Of a stretch of 7,368 nucleotides of DNA, positions 6,306-7,368 are shown in pieces; within the stretch, counting starts at the first letter, position 1, and every line of letters starts with the position of its first letter. The stretch comes from an uncultured Bilophila sp. (GTDB taxonomy: Bacteria; Desulfobacterota; Desulfovibrionia; Desulfovibrionales; Desulfovibrionaceae), in contig CAUHBW010000195.1 of assembly GCA_959604115.1 (NCBI GenBank), positions 1 to 7,368 on the forward strand, in the 5' to 3' direction. The notes under the pieces are model-generated. The model did no database searches and had not been told where the DNA came from. It saw nothing but the letters and a program-made list of their open reading frames with translations. The position numbers and the translations under genes were made by a program.

Positions 6306-6707
6306 ATGAAACAGCTCAAGCCGCAGTACGCCTGCTCGCTCGAACTGGCGATGGATCTGGTGGGAGGCAAGTGGAAGCTGTTTCTGCTCTGGCATTTGTC
6401 GTGCGGAACCAAACGGTTCTGTGAACTCAAGCGCATCATGGGCGACATCACCCAGAAAATGCTGACCCATCAGCTCCGCGAACTGGAGCAGGCGGGGCTC
6501 ATTTCGCGGACGGTGCATCCGGTCGTTCCGCCGCATGTGGACTACGCCATGACGGAGCGGGGCAGGGCGCTCATTCCGGCCCTGAGGGAACTGCGGGTAT
6601 GGTCGCAGGCCTACGCCGAAAAGGAAGGCATCGCGATCGTCAAGCCGCAGCCTCCGGCGGAGGCGGAAGATTCGCCCGAGATGACGGATTGTTCTCACGG
6701 AGCTTGA
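6306..6707 (+). CDS. HxlR/DUF24-family transcriptional regulator
   Basis: A 133-residue winged helix-turn-helix regulator of the HxlR (DUF24, MarR-like) family that binds DNA as a dimer. The family pattern is clear: Cys10, then LVGGKWKLFLLWHL (18-31), GTKRFCELKR (34-43), ITQKMLTHQLRELEQAGLI (48-66, recognition region), VVPPHVDYAMTERG (73-86, wing) and a C-terminal dimer helix to about residue 105. Cys10 is at the place of the redox-sensing N-terminal cysteine of YodB and HypR in Bacillus subtilis. Cys33, Cys39 and Cys129 are additional. The last 25 residues are a polar Pro/Glu-rich tail. AAGGAGG (6295-6301) precedes the ATG at 6306. It is divergent from a nitroreductase, the usual partner of such regulators. 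No terminator is seen after it, so some readthrough into ffh is possible. Confidence 0.94.
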   Translation: MKQLKPQYACSLELAMDLVGGKWKLFLLWHLSCGTKRFCELKRIMGDITQKMLTHQLRELEQAGLISRTVHPVVPPHVDYAMTERGRALIPALRELRVWSQAYAEKEGIAIVKPQPPAEAEDSPEMTDCSHGA

Positions 6708-6768
6708 CTTTTGGGGTAAAGATGGGTAACGCTCTGGGGCTTACAAATTTGAAGGCTCGGAGAAGTTC

Positions 6769-7368
6769 ATGTTCGAAAGTTTGTCTGACAGGTTGTCCAG
6801 CGCATTCCGCTCGTTGAGCGGTCGGGCGCAGCTCACCGAGGAAAACATCCGCGATGGCCTGCGCGAGGTGCGTCTTGCCCTGTTGGAAGCCGACGTCAAC
6901 TTCAAGGTCGTCAAGGAATTCGTGGAACGCGTGCGCGAGCGCGTGCTCGGGCAGGAAGTCGAAAAGAGCCTGACCCCCACGCAGCAGCTCGTCAAGGCCG
7001 TGCACGACGAACTCGTCGGCCTGCTCGGCGGCGAAACTACCGAGCTGAACCTGCGCGGCGCGCAGCCCGGCATCATCATGATGGTGGGCCTTCAGGGTTC
7101 GGGCAAGACCACGTCGGCGGGCAAGCTCGCCAATCTGCTCCGCAAGCAGAAGATGCGGCCCTACCTCGTGCCCGTGGACGTCTACCGTCCCGCCGCCATC
7201 GATCAGCTTCGAACGCTGGCCCGCCAGCTCGACATTCCCTGTTTCGCCTCTTCGGCGGACATGAAGCCCGTGGACATCGTCCGGGCCGCCGTCGAGGACG
7301 CGAAGGAAAAGCAGTGCACCGTGGTCATTCTCGATACCGCGGGCCGTCTGCACATCGACGCGCCGCTC
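6769..7368 (+). CDS. ffh: Signal recognition particle protein Ffh (3' end outside window)
   Basis: The first 200 residues of the SRP54-type GTPase that, with 4.5S RNA, binds signal sequences and delivers ribosomes to FtsY at the membrane. The N domain (MFESLSDRLSSAFRSLSG at the start; ALLEADVNF at 37-45) is followed by the G domain: P-loop GLQGSGKTT (107-115), DVYRPAA (137-143) and DTAGR (189-193). The remaining G domain and the Met-rich M domain lie beyond 7368. The ATG at 6769 has GGAGA at 6759-6763. The 61-base gap after the DUF24 gene holds no clear promoter. TTGACT (6704-6709), overlapping the stop of the previous gene, has only a poor -10 (TAACGC, 6727-6732). TACAAA (6742-6747) lacks a -35. 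Confidence 0.98.
   Translation, partial: MFESLSDRLSSAFRSLSGRAQLTEENIRDGLREVRLALLEADVNFKVVKEFVERVRERVLGQEVEKSLTPTQQLVKAVHDELVGLLGGETTELNLRGAQPGIIMMVGLQGSGKTTSAGKLANLLRKQKMRPYLVPVDVYRPAAIDQLRTLARQLDIPCFASSADMKPVDIVRAAVEDAKEKQCTVVILDTAGRLHIDAPL

Overview
The window is a GC-rich bacterial chromosome segment with seven genes: six complete and one running off the right edge. Gene content and style (GlnRS, a YchJ-type SEC-C protein, a MobB-like GTPase with an extra iron-sulfur domain, Ffh, and G/C-rich palindromes between genes) suggest a Desulfovibrionaceae-like delta-proteobacterium such as Desulfovibrio, Bilophila or Mailhella. This is inference; there is no rRNA or other taxonomic marker in the window.

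Left part (1-3709): a small secreted EF-hand protein with a methionine-rich tail (122-502), then glnS (575-2290) closed by a textbook terminator (2313-2341), then a secreted NodB-type polysaccharide deacetylase with its full catalytic set (2563-3507). The deacetylase converges on a YchJ/SEC-C protein on the minus strand (3724-4212), and the two share a bidirectional terminator at 3683-3709.

Middle (4213-5677): a 353-base gene-free region holds a minus-strand terminator with no obvious upstream gene, an AT-rich promoter-like patch and a foldable leader in front of mobB (4566-5315). MobB carries a four-cysteine Fe-S type domain and an extra C-terminal segment beyond the GTPase. It converges on a nitroreductase (5678-6199, minus). 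The 362 bases between them contain no gene but four successive hairpins: two G-rich palindromes of a probable repeat family, a bidirectional terminator, and a fourth hairpin of unknown role.

Right part (5678-7368): the nitroreductase is divergent from an HxlR/DUF24 regulator (6306-6707). Their promoters appear to share a palindromic -35 element, and a perfect inverted repeat lies over the regulator's -10/start and upstream of the nitroreductase promoter. The layout resembles redox-sensing yodB/yodC or hypR/hypO modules. The window ends inside ffh (6769 onward).

Most genes are housekeeping or well-known families. The items most worth a second look are the MobB-Fe-S architecture, the structured mobB leader, the compact divergent nitroreductase/DUF24 control region, the Met-rich EF-hand protein and the palindrome-packed intergenic DNA. 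I saw no CRISPR array, tRNA, rRNA, insertion sequence or phage gene.
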